Positions 1 through 7,406 of a stretch of 64,000 nucleotides of DNA are shown piece after piece. The stretch spans positions 3,348,001 to 3,412,000 of the forward strand of contig NZ_CP031423.1 of NCBI RefSeq assembly GCF_003991875.1, read 5' to 3'. Origin of the DNA: Microbacterium lemovicicum (GTDB lineage Bacteria; Actinomycetota; Actinomycetes; Actinomycetales; Microbacteriaceae). The notes below the pieces were generated by a model, which worked only from the letters and a program-made list of their open reading frames with translations, ran no database searches and had not been told where the DNA came from. Numbering within the stretch: the stretch's first letter is position 1; the number at the start of each line of letters is the position of its first letter. A program made the translations under genes and the position numbers.

Positions 1-1
1 C

Positions 2-412
2 CGCCGCCATCGGCTCATCGAGGCGTGGCTCGTGCAGGAGTTCGGCTACGGCTGGGACGAGGTGCACGACGAGGCCGAGGTGCTCGAGCACTCCATCAGC
101 GACCGGCTGCTCGACGGCATCGACGAGCGCCTCGGACGCCCGCGCTTCGACCCCCACGGCGATGCGATCCCGGATGCCGCGGGCCGGGTCCACCGCGACG
201 ACTTCGTGATCCTCGGCTCCGCCCCGGCGGGGCACCGCGGCCGGGTGCTGCGCGTCAGCGACCGCGACGCCGGCCTGCTGCGTGCACTCGAGGAGGCGGG
301 CGTCCGCCCCGGCGCCGAGATGGTGGTGACGGATGCCGCGACCTGCGAGCTCGACGGCACGCCCCTGTCGCTGCCGCCCGGCGCGGCGGAGGCGGTCTGG
401 CTCAGCGCCTGA
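2..412 (+). CDS. DtxR/MntR-type metal-dependent regulator, C-terminal part (5' end outside window)
   Basis: The reading frame is open from base 2 of the window, so the N-terminal winged helix is missing. What remains is the dimerisation/metal-binding region (EAWLVQEFGYGWDEVHDEAE, then LEHSISDRLLDGIDERLG and the P-x-FDPHGDAIP segment) followed by an SH3-like FeoA-type domain ending in AVWLSA. These are hallmarks of DtxR/IdeR/MntR repressors, which bind Fe(II) or Mn(II) and shut off metal uptake. The H, E and D residues around EVHDEAEVLEHSIS fit metal ligands. Whether it senses iron or manganese cannot be settled from this fragment. A GGATGCCGC motif lies at 172 and another at 331, both read as Asp-Ala-Ala. 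Confidence 0.85.
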   Translation, partial: RRHRLIEAWLVQEFGYGWDEVHDEAEVLEHSISDRLLDGIDERLGRPRFDPHGDAIPDAAGRVHRDDFVILGSAPAGHRGRVLRVSDRDAGLLRALEEAGVRPGAEMVVTDAATCELDGTPLSLPPGAAEAVWLSA

Positions 413-741
413 CCGTGCTCGCTCGCGGCATTCCGACTCGCCGCGGTGGTGTGCGGATCCGGAGGAGATGCGGCGAAGCGGAGGATGCGTGCTCGCTCGC
501 GAGCGGGTCGATTTGCCGGGGCGATGTGCGGATCCGGAGGAGATGCGGCGAAGCGGAGGATGCAGCATCCGGATCCATCCTCCGGAGCGACACATCTCCT
601 CTCGATCTGCACGCGGTCGGGCGGGAACGGACCGGGCATTCACCTGGCGCCAGGTGCCGGAACGGCGGCGAGGCGGCGGCATCACCCGTCAGGTGAACTC
701 ACGGCGGCATCACCCGTCAGGTGAACCAACGACGGCGCGGC
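413..741. repeat. Gene-free repeat-rich gap between the DtxR-type gene and an SDR gene
   Basis: No credible gene: the overlapping ORFs here encode only repetitive Arg-rich peptides. It holds a 38-bp direct repeat (451-488 and 526-563, period 75), a diverged inverted copy of the same unit (576-612), a perfect 16-bp palindrome CACCTGGCGCCAGGTG (641-656), and two exact copies of a 25-bp unit containing CACCCGTCAGGTGAAC (674-698 and 702-726, period 28). The 38-bp unit recurs in diverged form beside clpB (24431-24470). The CGTCAGGTGAAC motif recurs in the 22.9-23.5 kb array. Confidence 0.8.
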
Positions 742-1704
742 TCAGCGCCGGGTCTTCGTGGCCTTGAGGAACGGCCACTGCACGCCCGCGGCGTCCTCGC
801 AGACGCCCCAGAGGCGCGCGGCGATCTCCGGGTCGCGGGTGATCTTCGACGCCGTGCCCTTGCGCGGCTCGCCGCGCGTCACGAAGCGCGGTCCGAGGAA
901 GTCGCCGCCCTCGACCTCGGGATCGGCGAGCGCGCGCACGAGCGGCCAGGCGCCGCGCTCCTTCGACTGGGTGAGGGCGGCCTGCAGGTTGTCGGTGAAG
1001 CGCGCCAGCCGGCTCGGCTCGTTGACGCCGACGACGCCGCGGGTGCGTCCGCTGACCGAGTAGCCGGGGTGGGCGATGATGCTCCGCACGGGCACGCCGG
1101 CGTCGCGCAGCCGCCGGTCGGCCTCGAAGCCGAGCGCGGTGGTGGCGACCTTGGACTGCACGTAGGCGCGCCAGCCGGTGTAGTTCTCGTGCAGCTGCGG
1201 GTCGACGGGGTCCTGCGCGCCCAGCGAGGTCGACATGCTGCCGAGCCACACCATGCGTCCGCGGCCCGCGGCGAGCGTCAGCAGCAGGGCGCCCGCGAGG
1301 GCGAAGTGGCCGAGCACGTTGGTGGCGAAGACGAGCTCATTGCCGTCGAGGGAGGTCTCGCGCTCCTTCGGCGGGTGCACGATGCCGGCGTTCAGCAGCA
1401 GGCCGTCGAGCTTGCCGCGGCCCTTGACGGTCGCGGCGGCGGCGCGGACGGATCCGAGATTGCTCGTGTCCAGCAGGAGGGTCTCGACGCTGCCGGAGGC
1501 TCCGGCATCCACCACCCTGCGCGTCACCGCGGCACGCGCCGCCGCCAGACGGTTCGGGCTGCGGCCGGTCATGACGACATGGGCGCCCGCTCCGACGAGC
1601 TGCTCGGCGGAGAAGTAGCCGAGGCCGGCGTTGGAGCCGGTGATGAGGTAGGTGCGACCGGAGAGGTCGGGGAGGTTCTCGGGGTCCCAGTCGCCGCGTG
1701 CCAC
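742..1704 (-). CDS. Short-chain dehydrogenase/reductase (SDR), retinol-dehydrogenase-like
   Basis: A 320-residue Rossmann-fold oxidoreductase. The N-terminal cofactor motif TGSNAGLG follows RTYLITGS, LLNAGI matches the NAG motif, and YVQSK is the catalytic Tyr-x-x-x-Lys. The length and the variant TGSNAGLG are typical of the protochlorophyllide-reductase/retinol-dehydrogenase-like branch, usually NADP-linked, but the substrate cannot be read from sequence. The start is GTG: on the minus strand a -10-like TAGTGT is followed after 6 nt by this GTG, so the mRNA is probably leaderless. It is divergent from the HAD phosphatase. Confidence 0.88.
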   Translation of the reverse strand: MARGDWDPENLPDLSGRTYLITGSNAGLGYFSAEQLVGAGAHVVMTGRSPNRLAAARAAVTRRVVDAGASGSVETLLLDTSNLGSVRAAAATVKGRGKLDGLLLNAGIVHPPKERETSLDGNELVFATNVLGHFALAGALLLTLAAGRGRMVWLGSMSTSLGAQDPVDPQLHENYTGWRAYVQSKVATTALGFEADRRLRDAGVPVRSIIAHPGYSVSGRTRGVVGVNEPSRLARFTDNLQAALTQSKERGAWPLVRALADPEVEGGDFLGPRFVTRGEPRKGTASKITRDPEIAARLWGVCEDAAGVQWPFLKATKTRR

Positions 1705-1806
1705 GTTTCGACACTAGCCCCGCCACCGCTCGCCGGGCGGGCTCCGCGGCCCGCGAGCCGCGCGCACGCTCCGCATCCCACCCGGGCGGCCGGCGCACCC
1801 CGCGGC

Positions 1807-1812
1807 TAGGCT
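1807..1812 (+). promoter_or_regulatory. -10 box for leaderless HAD gene
   Basis: TAGGCT lies 6 nt upstream of the ATG at 1819. This spacing puts transcription start at or next to the start codon. No Shine-Dalgarno sequence is present. This is the commonest promoter style in the window. Confidence 0.6.
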
Positions 1813-1818
1813 GACCGC

Positions 1819-2628
1819 ATGCGGACCCATGCCGAGATCGAGTGCTGGCTGACCGACATGGACGGCGTGCTCGTCCATGAGAACACTCCCGTCCCTGGCG
1901 CGGCCGAGCTGCTGCAGCAGTGGACGAACGAAGGCACCCCCTTCCTCGTCCTCACCAACAACTCGATCTTCACCCCCCGGGATCTGAGCGCGCGGCTCCG
2001 CGCCTCGGGACTGGTGGTGCCCGAGGCATCCATCTGGACCTCCGCGCTGGCGACCGCCGACTTCCTCAAGGGGCAGGCGCCCGGCGCAACGGCGTTCGTG
2101 ATCGGCGAGGCGGGCCTCACGACCGCTCTGCACGAGGCCGGCTTCATCATGACCGAGACCGATCCCGACTACGTGGTCGTCGGCGAGACCCGCAACTACT
2201 CGTTCGAGGCGATCACGAAGGCGATCCGGTTCATCGCGGCGGGGGCGCGCTTCATCGCGACCAACCCCGACGCGACGGGGCCCTCGACCGACGGCGTGCT
2301 GCCGGCGACCGGCGCGATCAGCGCGCTCATCACGAAGGCGATCGGCAAAGAGCCTTACGTCGTCGGGAAGCCGAACCCGATGATGTTCCGCTCGGCGCTC
2401 AACCGGATCGGCGCGCACTCCGAGAACACGGGCATGATCGGCGACCGCATGGACACCGACATCGTCGCGGGCATCGAGGCCGGGCTGCACACGATTCTGG
2501 TGCTGACCGGCATCAGCGACGCCGCGGAGATCGAGCGCTACCCGTTCCGCCCCGATGAGGTGCTGGACTCCGTCGCCGACCTCGTTCGCGACGAGCCGCT
2601 CGAGACCGAGGAAGCCGACATCCTCTGA
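1819..2628 (+). CDS. HAD-superfamily (class IIA, NagD-like) phosphatase
   Basis: A 269-residue HAD hydrolase that dephosphorylates small metabolites; the exact substrate is unknown. Motif I is DMDGVL (the first Asp is the nucleophile), motif II is in LVLTNNS, motif III is the Lys of VVGKPNP and motif IV is MIGDRMDTDI. The large cap between motifs II and III marks class IIA (NagD/AraL/phosphoglycolate-phosphatase type). The start is leaderless, with TAGGCT ending 6 nt upstream. Its stop overlaps the start of the next gene (TGATG), so the two are probably co-transcribed. Confidence 0.88.
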   Translation: MRTHAEIECWLTDMDGVLVHENTPVPGAAELLQQWTNEGTPFLVLTNNSIFTPRDLSARLRASGLVVPEASIWTSALATADFLKGQAPGATAFVIGEAGLTTALHEAGFIMTETDPDYVVVGETRNYSFEAITKAIRFIAAGARFIATNPDATGPSTDGVLPATGAISALITKAIGKEPYVVGKPNPMMFRSALNRIGAHSENTGMIGDRMDTDIVAGIEAGLHTILVLTGISDAAEIERYPFRPDEVLDSVADLVRDEPLETEEADIL

Positions 2629-3200
2629 TGGGCGCCCTCGACGACGGCGAGAAGGTCGTGGCTCCGGATGCTGCGGCCTGGCGCGCCTGGCTCGAGGAGA
2701 ACCACGCGACGGCGACCGGCGCCTGGCTGGTGCGCGGACGCTCCGGCTACGTCGACCGGTACGTCGCCTACGAGGACGCGATCCTGCACGCGCTGTGCTT
2801 CGGGTGGATCGACGGGCCGGTGCGGGTGTTCGACGAGGAGACCACGGGGCTGTGGTTCACACCGCGCCGGCCCGGCAGCGGCTGGGCGGCGACGAACAAG
2901 GCGCGCATCGCGCGGCTGGAGGCCGAGGGGCTGATGGCCGAGGCCGGCATCCGGGTGCTGGAGGCGGCGAAGGCGAGCGGGTCGTGGACGCTCCTGGACG
3001 GACCGGAGGCGCTGCTCGAGCCGCCCGAGCTGACCGTCGCGCTCGACGCGCTTCCCGCCGCCCGCGCCGCGTGGGACGCGTTCCCCCCGTCGACGCGCAA
3101 GGTCGGACTCACGAACATCGCGATGGCCAAGCGCCCGGAGACGCGCTCCGCCCGCATCGCCAAGATCGTCGCCGACGCGGCGGAGGGGAAGAGACCGTGA
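2628..3200 (+). CDS. YdeI/OmpD-associated family protein
   Basis: A 190-residue cytoplasmic protein of the YdeI/OmpD-associated family. Conserved features are the AWLEENH segment near the N-terminus, YVDRYVAYEDAILHALCFGWIDG, and the FTPRRPGSGWAATNKARI stretch, followed by the helical YdeI C-terminal part (WDAFPPSTRK). Members in other bacteria have been linked to peptide or bacteriocin resistance, but the biochemical role is not established and I do not assign one. The start overlaps the preceding stop and the end overlaps a tiny membrane-protein gene (GTGA), giving a three-gene operon. Confidence 0.8.
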   Translation: MGALDDGEKVVAPDAAAWRAWLEENHATATGAWLVRGRSGYVDRYVAYEDAILHALCFGWIDGPVRVFDEETTGLWFTPRRPGSGWAATNKARIARLEAEGLMAEAGIRVLEAAKASGSWTLLDGPEALLEPPELTVALDALPAARAAWDAFPPSTRKVGLTNIAMAKRPETRSARIAKIVADAAEGKRP

Positions 3201-3340
3201 ACGGACTCGATCAAGGCCTGCTCTACGGCGTCTCGGCCGTCGTGCTGCTCGGAACGCTCGTCGTCTTCGTCATGCAGTACGTGCGCATGAACCGCCGCGA
3301 CCGCGACGAGCGCGACCGCGAGGACGGGCCCGACGCCTGA
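3197..3340 (+). CDS. Small single-pass membrane protein (47 aa)
   Basis: This short gene starts with GTG at 3197, overlapping the TGA of the YdeI-like gene. It encodes 47 residues: a short lumenal or external start, one hydrophobic helix (GVSAVVLLGTLVVFVMQYV), then a strongly charged tail rich in Arg, Asp and Glu (MNRRDRDERDREDGPDA). This is typical of unnamed actinobacterial small membrane proteins. The overlap with the upstream gene supports translation. Function unknown. Confidence 0.65.
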   Translation: MNGLDQGLLYGVSAVVLLGTLVVFVMQYVRMNRRDRDERDREDGPDA

Positions 3341-3346
3341 CGCGCG

Positions 3347-3925
3347 CTACTGGGCGTCGAGGCCGAGGTCGTCGAGGTCGACGGCGGCCAGCCACGTCAG
3401 GCCCTCCGCCTCGACGGCGGCCTGGGCGCCGGTGCGGCGATCGACGATGACGGCGACCGCGACGACCTCGGCGCCCTCGCGGCGCAGCGCCTCGACCGCC
3501 GCGAGCGCGGACTGGCCGGTCGTCGAGGTGTCCTCGAGGACGACCACGCGCTTGCCCGAGACCTCGGCGCCCTCGACCTGACGGCCGCGGCCGTGGTCCT
3601 TGGGCTCCTTGCGCACGACGAAGGCGTCGAGCGGCCGCGGGGTGCGGGCCGACTCGTGCATGACCGCGTTCGCGATCGGGTCGGCGCCGAGCGTCAGCCC
3701 GCCCACCGCCACGACGCCCTCGACGTCGCGGATGAGGTCGAGCATGATGCGGCCGATCGCGGGCGCGGCGCGGTGGTCGAGCGTCAGCTTGCGCATGTCG
3801 ACGTAGTAGGTGGCCTTCTTGCCGCTCGAGAGCGTGAAGTCCCCGTGGAACACCGCCTCGTCCTCGATCAGCGCGATGAGGTACTGGCGATCTGCTTCGA
3901 GCTCGGGCGTGGAGGCGACGGTCAT
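3347..3925 (-). CDS. pyrE: Orotate phosphoribosyltransferase
   Basis: Pyrimidine biosynthesis enzyme joining orotate to PRPP to make OMP. The 192-residue protein has the type I phosphoribosyltransferase PRPP loop VVVLEDTSTTG, the catalytic flexible-loop region VRKEPKDHGRG, and the N-terminal SSGKKATYYVDMRK segment characteristic of PyrE. The start is ATG at 3925. On the minus strand TACAAT precedes it by 7 nt with no ribosome-binding site, so the mRNA is probably leaderless. It is divergent from xthA, and a perfect GGATGCCGCGGCATCC palindrome lies between the two promoters. Confidence 0.93.
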   Translation of the reverse strand: MTVASTPELEADRQYLIALIEDEAVFHGDFTLSSGKKATYYVDMRKLTLDHRAAPAIGRIMLDLIRDVEGVVAVGGLTLGADPIANAVMHESARTPRPLDAFVVRKEPKDHGRGRQVEGAEVSGKRVVVLEDTSTTGQSALAAVEALRREGAEVVAVAVIVDRRTGAQAAVEAEGLTWLAAVDLDDLGLDAQ

Positions 3926-3945
3926 GACCTCGATTGTAGGGATCG

Positions 3946-3961
3946 GGATGCCGCGGCATCC
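3946..3961. repeat. GGATGCCGCGGCATCC palindrome between divergent promoters
   Basis: A perfect 16-bp palindrome made of two inverted GGATGCCGC copies. It lies between the pyrE (-) and xthA (+) promoters, so it cannot terminate either gene. It overlaps the expected pyrE -35 region. Confidence 0.8.
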
Positions 3962-3999
3962 GCTCTTCGGACGTCGTCGGCCGACCCTAGGCTGGAAGC

Positions 4000-4842
4000 A
4001 TGCGCCTTGCCACCTGGAACGTGAACTCCGTGCGTGCTCGTGTGGACCGGATCGTCGAGTTCGCCGTGCGCGAGAGCGTCGACGTGCTGGCCATGCAGGA
4101 GATCAAGTGCAAGGCCGAGCAGTTCCCCTTCGACGCCTTCGAAGACGCCGGCTACACCGTCGAGGCGCACGGCTTCTCGCAGTGGAACGGCGTCGCGATC
4201 GCGAGCCGCGAGCCGCTCGAGAACGTCCGCACCGCCTTCCCCGGCATGCCCGGGTTCGAGAAGGGCCACGAGGGCCCGGATGCTCCGCAGGAGGCCCGCG
4301 CGATCGCCGCGACGATCGGCGGGGTCGAGGTGTGGAGCCTCTATGTCCCGAACGGCCGCGCGCTGGGGGATCCGCACTACTACTACAAGCTCGACTGGCT
4401 TTCGGCGCTCGAGCAGTACACGCGCGAGTCGCTCGCCGCGAACCCCGACCTCGCGCTGGCGCTCGTGGGCGACTTCAACATCGCGCCCACGAACCCCGAC
4501 AACGGCGTGCCCGGCGTCGTCGAGGGCTTCTCGACGCATGTCTCGCCGCCCGAGCGCGCCGCCTTCGCGTCGCTCGTCGATGCCGGAGTGAGCGACGTCG
4601 TGCGCCCGCTGGTGCCGACCGGCTACACCTACTGGGACTACAAGCAGCTGGCGTTCCCCCGCAACGAGGGCATGCGCATCGACTTCATCCTCGGCTCGCA
4701 CGCGTTCGCCGACGCCGTGACGGGGGCGGCCATCCACCGCAACGAGCGCAAGGGCAAGGCGCCGAGCGATCACGTGCCCGTCGTCGTCGACCTCGATCTG
4801 ACGAGCCCCGACGAGGACGACGACCGCCCGATGATCTTCTAG
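4000..4842 (+). CDS. xthA: Exodeoxyribonuclease III family DNA-repair nuclease
   Basis: A 280-residue Mg-dependent 3'-5' exonuclease/AP endonuclease of base-excision repair. The order of motifs is complete: WNVNS at the N-terminus, QEIK with the metal-binding Glu, the YVPNGR segment, GDFNIAP with the catalytic Asp and Asn, and the C-terminal SDHVPV with the catalytic Asp-His. TAGGCT at 3988-3993 lies 6 nt before the ATG, a leaderless arrangement. The last 4 bp overlap the 3' end of the convergent membrane-protein gene. Confidence 0.92.
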   Translation: MRLATWNVNSVRARVDRIVEFAVRESVDVLAMQEIKCKAEQFPFDAFEDAGYTVEAHGFSQWNGVAIASREPLENVRTAFPGMPGFEKGHEGPDAPQEARAIAATIGGVEVWSLYVPNGRALGDPHYYYKLDWLSALEQYTRESLAANPDLALALVGDFNIAPTNPDNGVPGVVEGFSTHVSPPERAAFASLVDAGVSDVVRPLVPTGYTYWDYKQLAFPRNEGMRIDFILGSHAFADAVTGAAIHRNERKGKAPSDHVPVVVDLDLTSPDEDDDRPMIF

Positions 4843-5459
4843 GGCGTCGCGGAGCCGTTCGGCGCGGGCGTGGCAGGTGTCGGCGTGCTCGTCTCCTCCG
4901 GGGTGCAGCCCGGCGGCTCGGAGTTGCCGCTGATCGCGAAGTCCTGACAGGTGAGGAACCGCGACTGGTTCATGCCGAGCAGGAGCGAGATCACCGCCAC
5001 CCCCAGCACGACCGAGGTGATGAGCCAGATCGTGCGGCGGCGGCGCTCGGCGGCGAACTCGGGCCAGATGATGCGCACGAGCACCCACAGCGTGAACGGT
5101 ATGCCGACGATCACGACCAGCAGCGCGAAAAGGTCGACGATCGCCGCGCCGAGGTCGTCGGGGTTCTGCGACGAGACCAGGAAGTTCAGCACGAGCCACA
5201 CGGTCGGTATCAGCAGCACGAACGCTCGCACGAGACGTCCGCGCACGGGTCGGCGCTCGACCAGCACGAAGACGAACGCCGCCGTCGAGGCCGCCCAGAG
5301 GCCGAGGATGTTGTCGAAGAAGATCTCGCCCCACGCGCCGAGCGTGAACGCCGGCCACCAGGCGATGGCCGACATGCCCACCATCACGACGCCGACGGGG
5401 ACGTCGCGGCGCTGACGGTCGGGGGCGGTGGTCGACTCCGCGGGAGGCTCCTGGCTCAC
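4839..5459 (-). CDS. Polytopic membrane protein of unknown function
   Basis: A 206-residue protein with about five hydrophobic helices between residues 20 and 160 (for example VGVVMVGMSAIAWWPAF and ALLVVIVGIPFTLWVLVRII). They are followed by an extracellular-looking tail with two cysteines (FLTCQDF and PPGCTPEE) and a Thr/Pro-rich end. No enzyme motif is visible. The GTG start lies 6 nt after TACGGT on the minus strand, implying a leaderless transcript. It converges on xthA with a 4-bp overlap. Confidence 0.65.
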   Translation of the reverse strand: MSQEPPAESTTAPDRQRRDVPVGVVMVGMSAIAWWPAFTLGAWGEIFFDNILGLWAASTAAFVFVLVERRPVRGRLVRAFVLLIPTVWLVLNFLVSSQNPDDLGAAIVDLFALLVVIVGIPFTLWVLVRIIWPEFAAERRRRTIWLITSVVLGVAVISLLLGMNQSRFLTCQDFAISGNSEPPGCTPEETSTPTPATPAPNGSATP

Positions 5460-5471
5460 GCCCGCACCGTA

Positions 5472-6095
5472 TCAGGCGGTCATGTCGCCCGTCGTGGGCG
5501 CACCGTCGGGGCCGTAGCGCAGCGATACGACTCCGGAGTCCCCGGTGACTGCGGGGGCGAGCATCTTCAGCCGTGCCGGCATCGCGCCGTCGGGGAAGAC
5601 CTTGCGGCCGGTGCCGAGAACGAGGGGATACACCCACAGCACCAGCTCGTCGTACGCCTCGGCCGCCAGCAGGGAGTGGACGAAGTCGATCGACCCGATG
5701 ACGTGGATGTCGTCGTGCGTCTCGCGGAGGGCGGAGACGGATGCCGCGGCGTCCTCCCCCAGGCGATGCGAACCCGCCCAGCGCAGGTCGACGTCGCCGC
5801 GGGAGGCGACGTACTTGGGGATCTCGGCGAACCGGCGGCCGATGGCCCCCTCCGCCTCGCCCTCCTCGTGCTGCGGCCAGTAGGCGGCGAAGATGTCGTA
5901 CGTGCGGCGGCCGAGCACGAGCGCATCCATGGCCGAGATGCCCGCCATGATCTCGCGGCCGATGATCTGGTCCTGGTAGGGAGCCTGCCATCCACCCCAG
6001 GTGAACCCGCCCGAGGTGTCCTCGTCGGGACCGCCCGGCGCCTGCGCGACGCCGTCGAGGGTGGTGAACAGATCGATGGTGATGCGACCGGACAT
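5472..6095 (-). CDS. Dihydrofolate-reductase-like (RibD C-terminal domain) protein
   Basis: A 207-residue protein of the RibD_C/DHFR-like family, which usually binds NADPH; substrates of stand-alone members are mostly unknown. Typical features are the ITIDLFTTLDGVAQAPGG start, ALVLGRRTYDIFAAYWP, and the LLAAEAYDELVLWVYPLVLGTGRKVFPDG segment near the C-terminus. A strong Shine-Dalgarno (GGAAGGAGG) precedes the ATG at 6095. It is the last gene of a VOC-HxlR-DHFR-like operon read from the promoter near 7310. Confidence 0.85.
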   Translation of the reverse strand: MSGRITIDLFTTLDGVAQAPGGPDEDTSGGFTWGGWQAPYQDQIIGREIMAGISAMDALVLGRRTYDIFAAYWPQHEEGEAEGAIGRRFAEIPKYVASRGDVDLRWAGSHRLGEDAAASVSALRETHDDIHVIGSIDFVHSLLAAEAYDELVLWVYPLVLGTGRKVFPDGAMPARLKMLAPAVTGDSGVVSLRYGPDGAPTTGDMTA

Positions 6096-6126
6096 GGTCG
6101 CCTCCTTCCCGGCGGCGGTGCCGTCG

Positions 6127-6828
6127 TCATGCGGCGATGATGCCGCCTCTGGGGTCGATGTGGAAGATCTCGGCGAAGCGCTCGAGCAGGTCGGCGTCGC
6201 CGCGGACGACCGCCACCTGATCCTGCGCGACCGCGTCGGCCGGAGCGAGCTCGCCGGAGATGACGGAGCGGATGCCGGGGCCCGCCACGATCACGACGTC
6301 GGGCTCGCCGGCGGGCGGCGTCCCGCCCACCGGTGGAGCGGGCGGGGCGATCTGCCAGACCTGCAGCACACTGCCGGCGACCTGGGCGCGGAGGGCGACG
6401 TCACCCACGTGGAGCTCGACGTCGACCGCCGGGCCGGAGGCCGCGGCATCCGGTCGGAAGGCGGTCCTCAGCGCCATCGTGAGCGAATCTGCCGTCACGA
6501 CGTCACCGGGCTCGGGATCGCCCATCTGCGCGAAGCCCCAGCGTCCGAGCGCGAGCACGATCGGCTCGAGCTGCCGGCCGTAAGGGGTCAGCTCGTAGAC
6601 GAGCCCGCAGTTCTTCAGGGGCACGCGCTGCACGACGCCGCCCTCCTGCAGCTCCTTGAGCCGGGCGGAGAGGATGTTCGTCGGGATGCGCGGCAGTCCC
6701 CTCGAGAGGTCGGTGTAGCGCCGCGGTCCGACGAGCAGGTCGCGGACGATGAGCATCGCCCACCGTTCGCCGATCAGCTCGACCGCGGTCGTGACCCCGC
6801 AGTACTGCCCGTAGCTGCGAGCGGCCAC
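6127..6828 (-). CDS. HxlR-family transcriptional regulator with C-terminal SCP2-like domain
   Basis: A 233-residue regulator. The first ~110 residues are an HxlR winged helix (CGVTTAVELIGERWAMLIVR, then LSRGLPRIPTNILSARLKEL); the N-terminal Cys of QYCGV is the redox- or ligand-sensitive position in many HxlR proteins. The remaining ~120 residues (TADSLTMALRTAF onward) look like a sterol-carrier-2-type domain. The GTG start directly abuts the stop of the upstream VOC gene, so the two are translationally coupled. It is the best candidate to act on the inverted repeats at 7316-7352. Confidence 0.85.
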   Translation of the reverse strand: MAARSYGQYCGVTTAVELIGERWAMLIVRDLLVGPRRYTDLSRGLPRIPTNILSARLKELQEGGVVQRVPLKNCGLVYELTPYGRQLEPIVLALGRWGFAQMGDPEPGDVVTADSLTMALRTAFRPDAAASGPAVDVELHVGDVALRAQVAGSVLQVWQIAPPAPPVGGTPPAGEPDVVIVAGPGIRSVISGELAPADAVAQDQVAVVRGDADLLERFAEIFHIDPRGGIIAA

Positions 6829-7269
6829 TCAGGCCTGCGCCTGCTCCGCCATATAGGCCTCGGGGCCGATCTCGGCGGCCTTGGGGTCCATCCAGAGGAA
6901 TCCGACCTCGTTGCCGTCCGGGTCCTCGATGTCGCGGCTGTACATGAAGCCGTAGTCCTGCGCCTCGCGCAGCTCGCGGCCGCCGTGGGTGGTCGCGGCG
7001 GCGACGGCCGCATCGACGGCGTCGCGCGAGTCGCGGCTGAGAGACACCAGCGCGGTCGTGGTGAGGGTTGGGTCGCCGATCTCCTTCTCGGTGAAGGTGG
7101 CCATGAACTCGCGCTTCAGGACCATGAAGTAGACGTCGTCGCTCCAGACCAGGCAGGCGGCGTTGTCGTCGGTGAAGTTCGGATTGATCGTCGCCCCGAG
7201 CCCCGTGTAGAACGCCTTCGCGCGCTCCAGATCGGTGGTGGCGATGTTGACGAAGATGCTGGTGCTCAT
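6829..7269 (-). CDS. VOC-superfamily (glyoxalase/bleomycin-resistance fold) protein
   Basis: A 146-residue VOC protein with two beta-alpha-beta-beta-beta modules: an N-terminal FVNIATTDLERAKAFYTGLG, and a C-terminal module with YSRDIEDPDGNEVGFLWMDP. The C-terminal DPDGN-E pattern is the standard VOC signature. The start is placed at MSTSIFV (ATG at 7269) because AGGAG lies just upstream; an upstream in-frame ATG would begin inside the promoter. First gene of the VOC-HxlR-DHFR-like operon. Substrate unknown. Confidence 0.87.
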   Translation of the reverse strand: MSTSIFVNIATTDLERAKAFYTGLGATINPNFTDDNAACLVWSDDVYFMVLKREFMATFTEKEIGDPTLTTTALVSLSRDSRDAVDAAVAAATTHGGRELREAQDYGFMYSRDIEDPDGNEVGFLWMDPKAAEIGPEAYMAEQAQA

Positions 7270-7304
7270 GATGACTCCTCTGTCGGTGATGGCGCCCGTC
7301 CGGG

Positions 7305-7352
7305 CATAATTTATACTTGCTAAAAGCAAGCATGCTTGTCAAGAGCAAGCAT
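7305..7352 (-). promoter_or_regulatory. Promoter and inverted-repeat operator of the VOC-HxlR operon
   Basis: On the minus strand a -35 TTGACA (7342-7337) precedes an AT-rich TATAAATTATG (7315-7305). The intervening DNA carries nested inverted repeats: CTTGC-N5-GCAAG (7316-7330), the palindrome CAAGCATGCTTG (7327-7338), and a further GCAAGC (7345-7350). This is one of the most AT-rich stretches in the first 20 kb. Such repeats over a promoter next to an HxlR gene suggest autoregulation. Confidence 0.6.
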
Positions 7353-7369
7353 CAGATCCCTCGAGAGGC

Positions 7370-7385
7370 GGATGCCGCGGCATCC
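7370..7385. repeat. GGATGCCGCGGCATCC palindrome between divergent promoters
   Basis: A perfect palindrome, extended to GCGGATGCCGCGGCATCCGC at 7368-7387. It lies between the VOC promoter (-) and the sensor-kinase -10 box (TACCGT, 7395-7400), that is over the kinase -35 region. No upstream gene reads into it, so a terminator role is unlikely. Confidence 0.8.
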
Positions 7386-7406
7386 GCTCCTGCGTACCGT
7401 GGAGGT

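Noticed and set aside
425..767. Overlapping ORFs with repeated RRCGEAEDA-type peptides
   Set aside because: They are translations of the 38-bp DNA repeat in several frames, with no start signal or domain.
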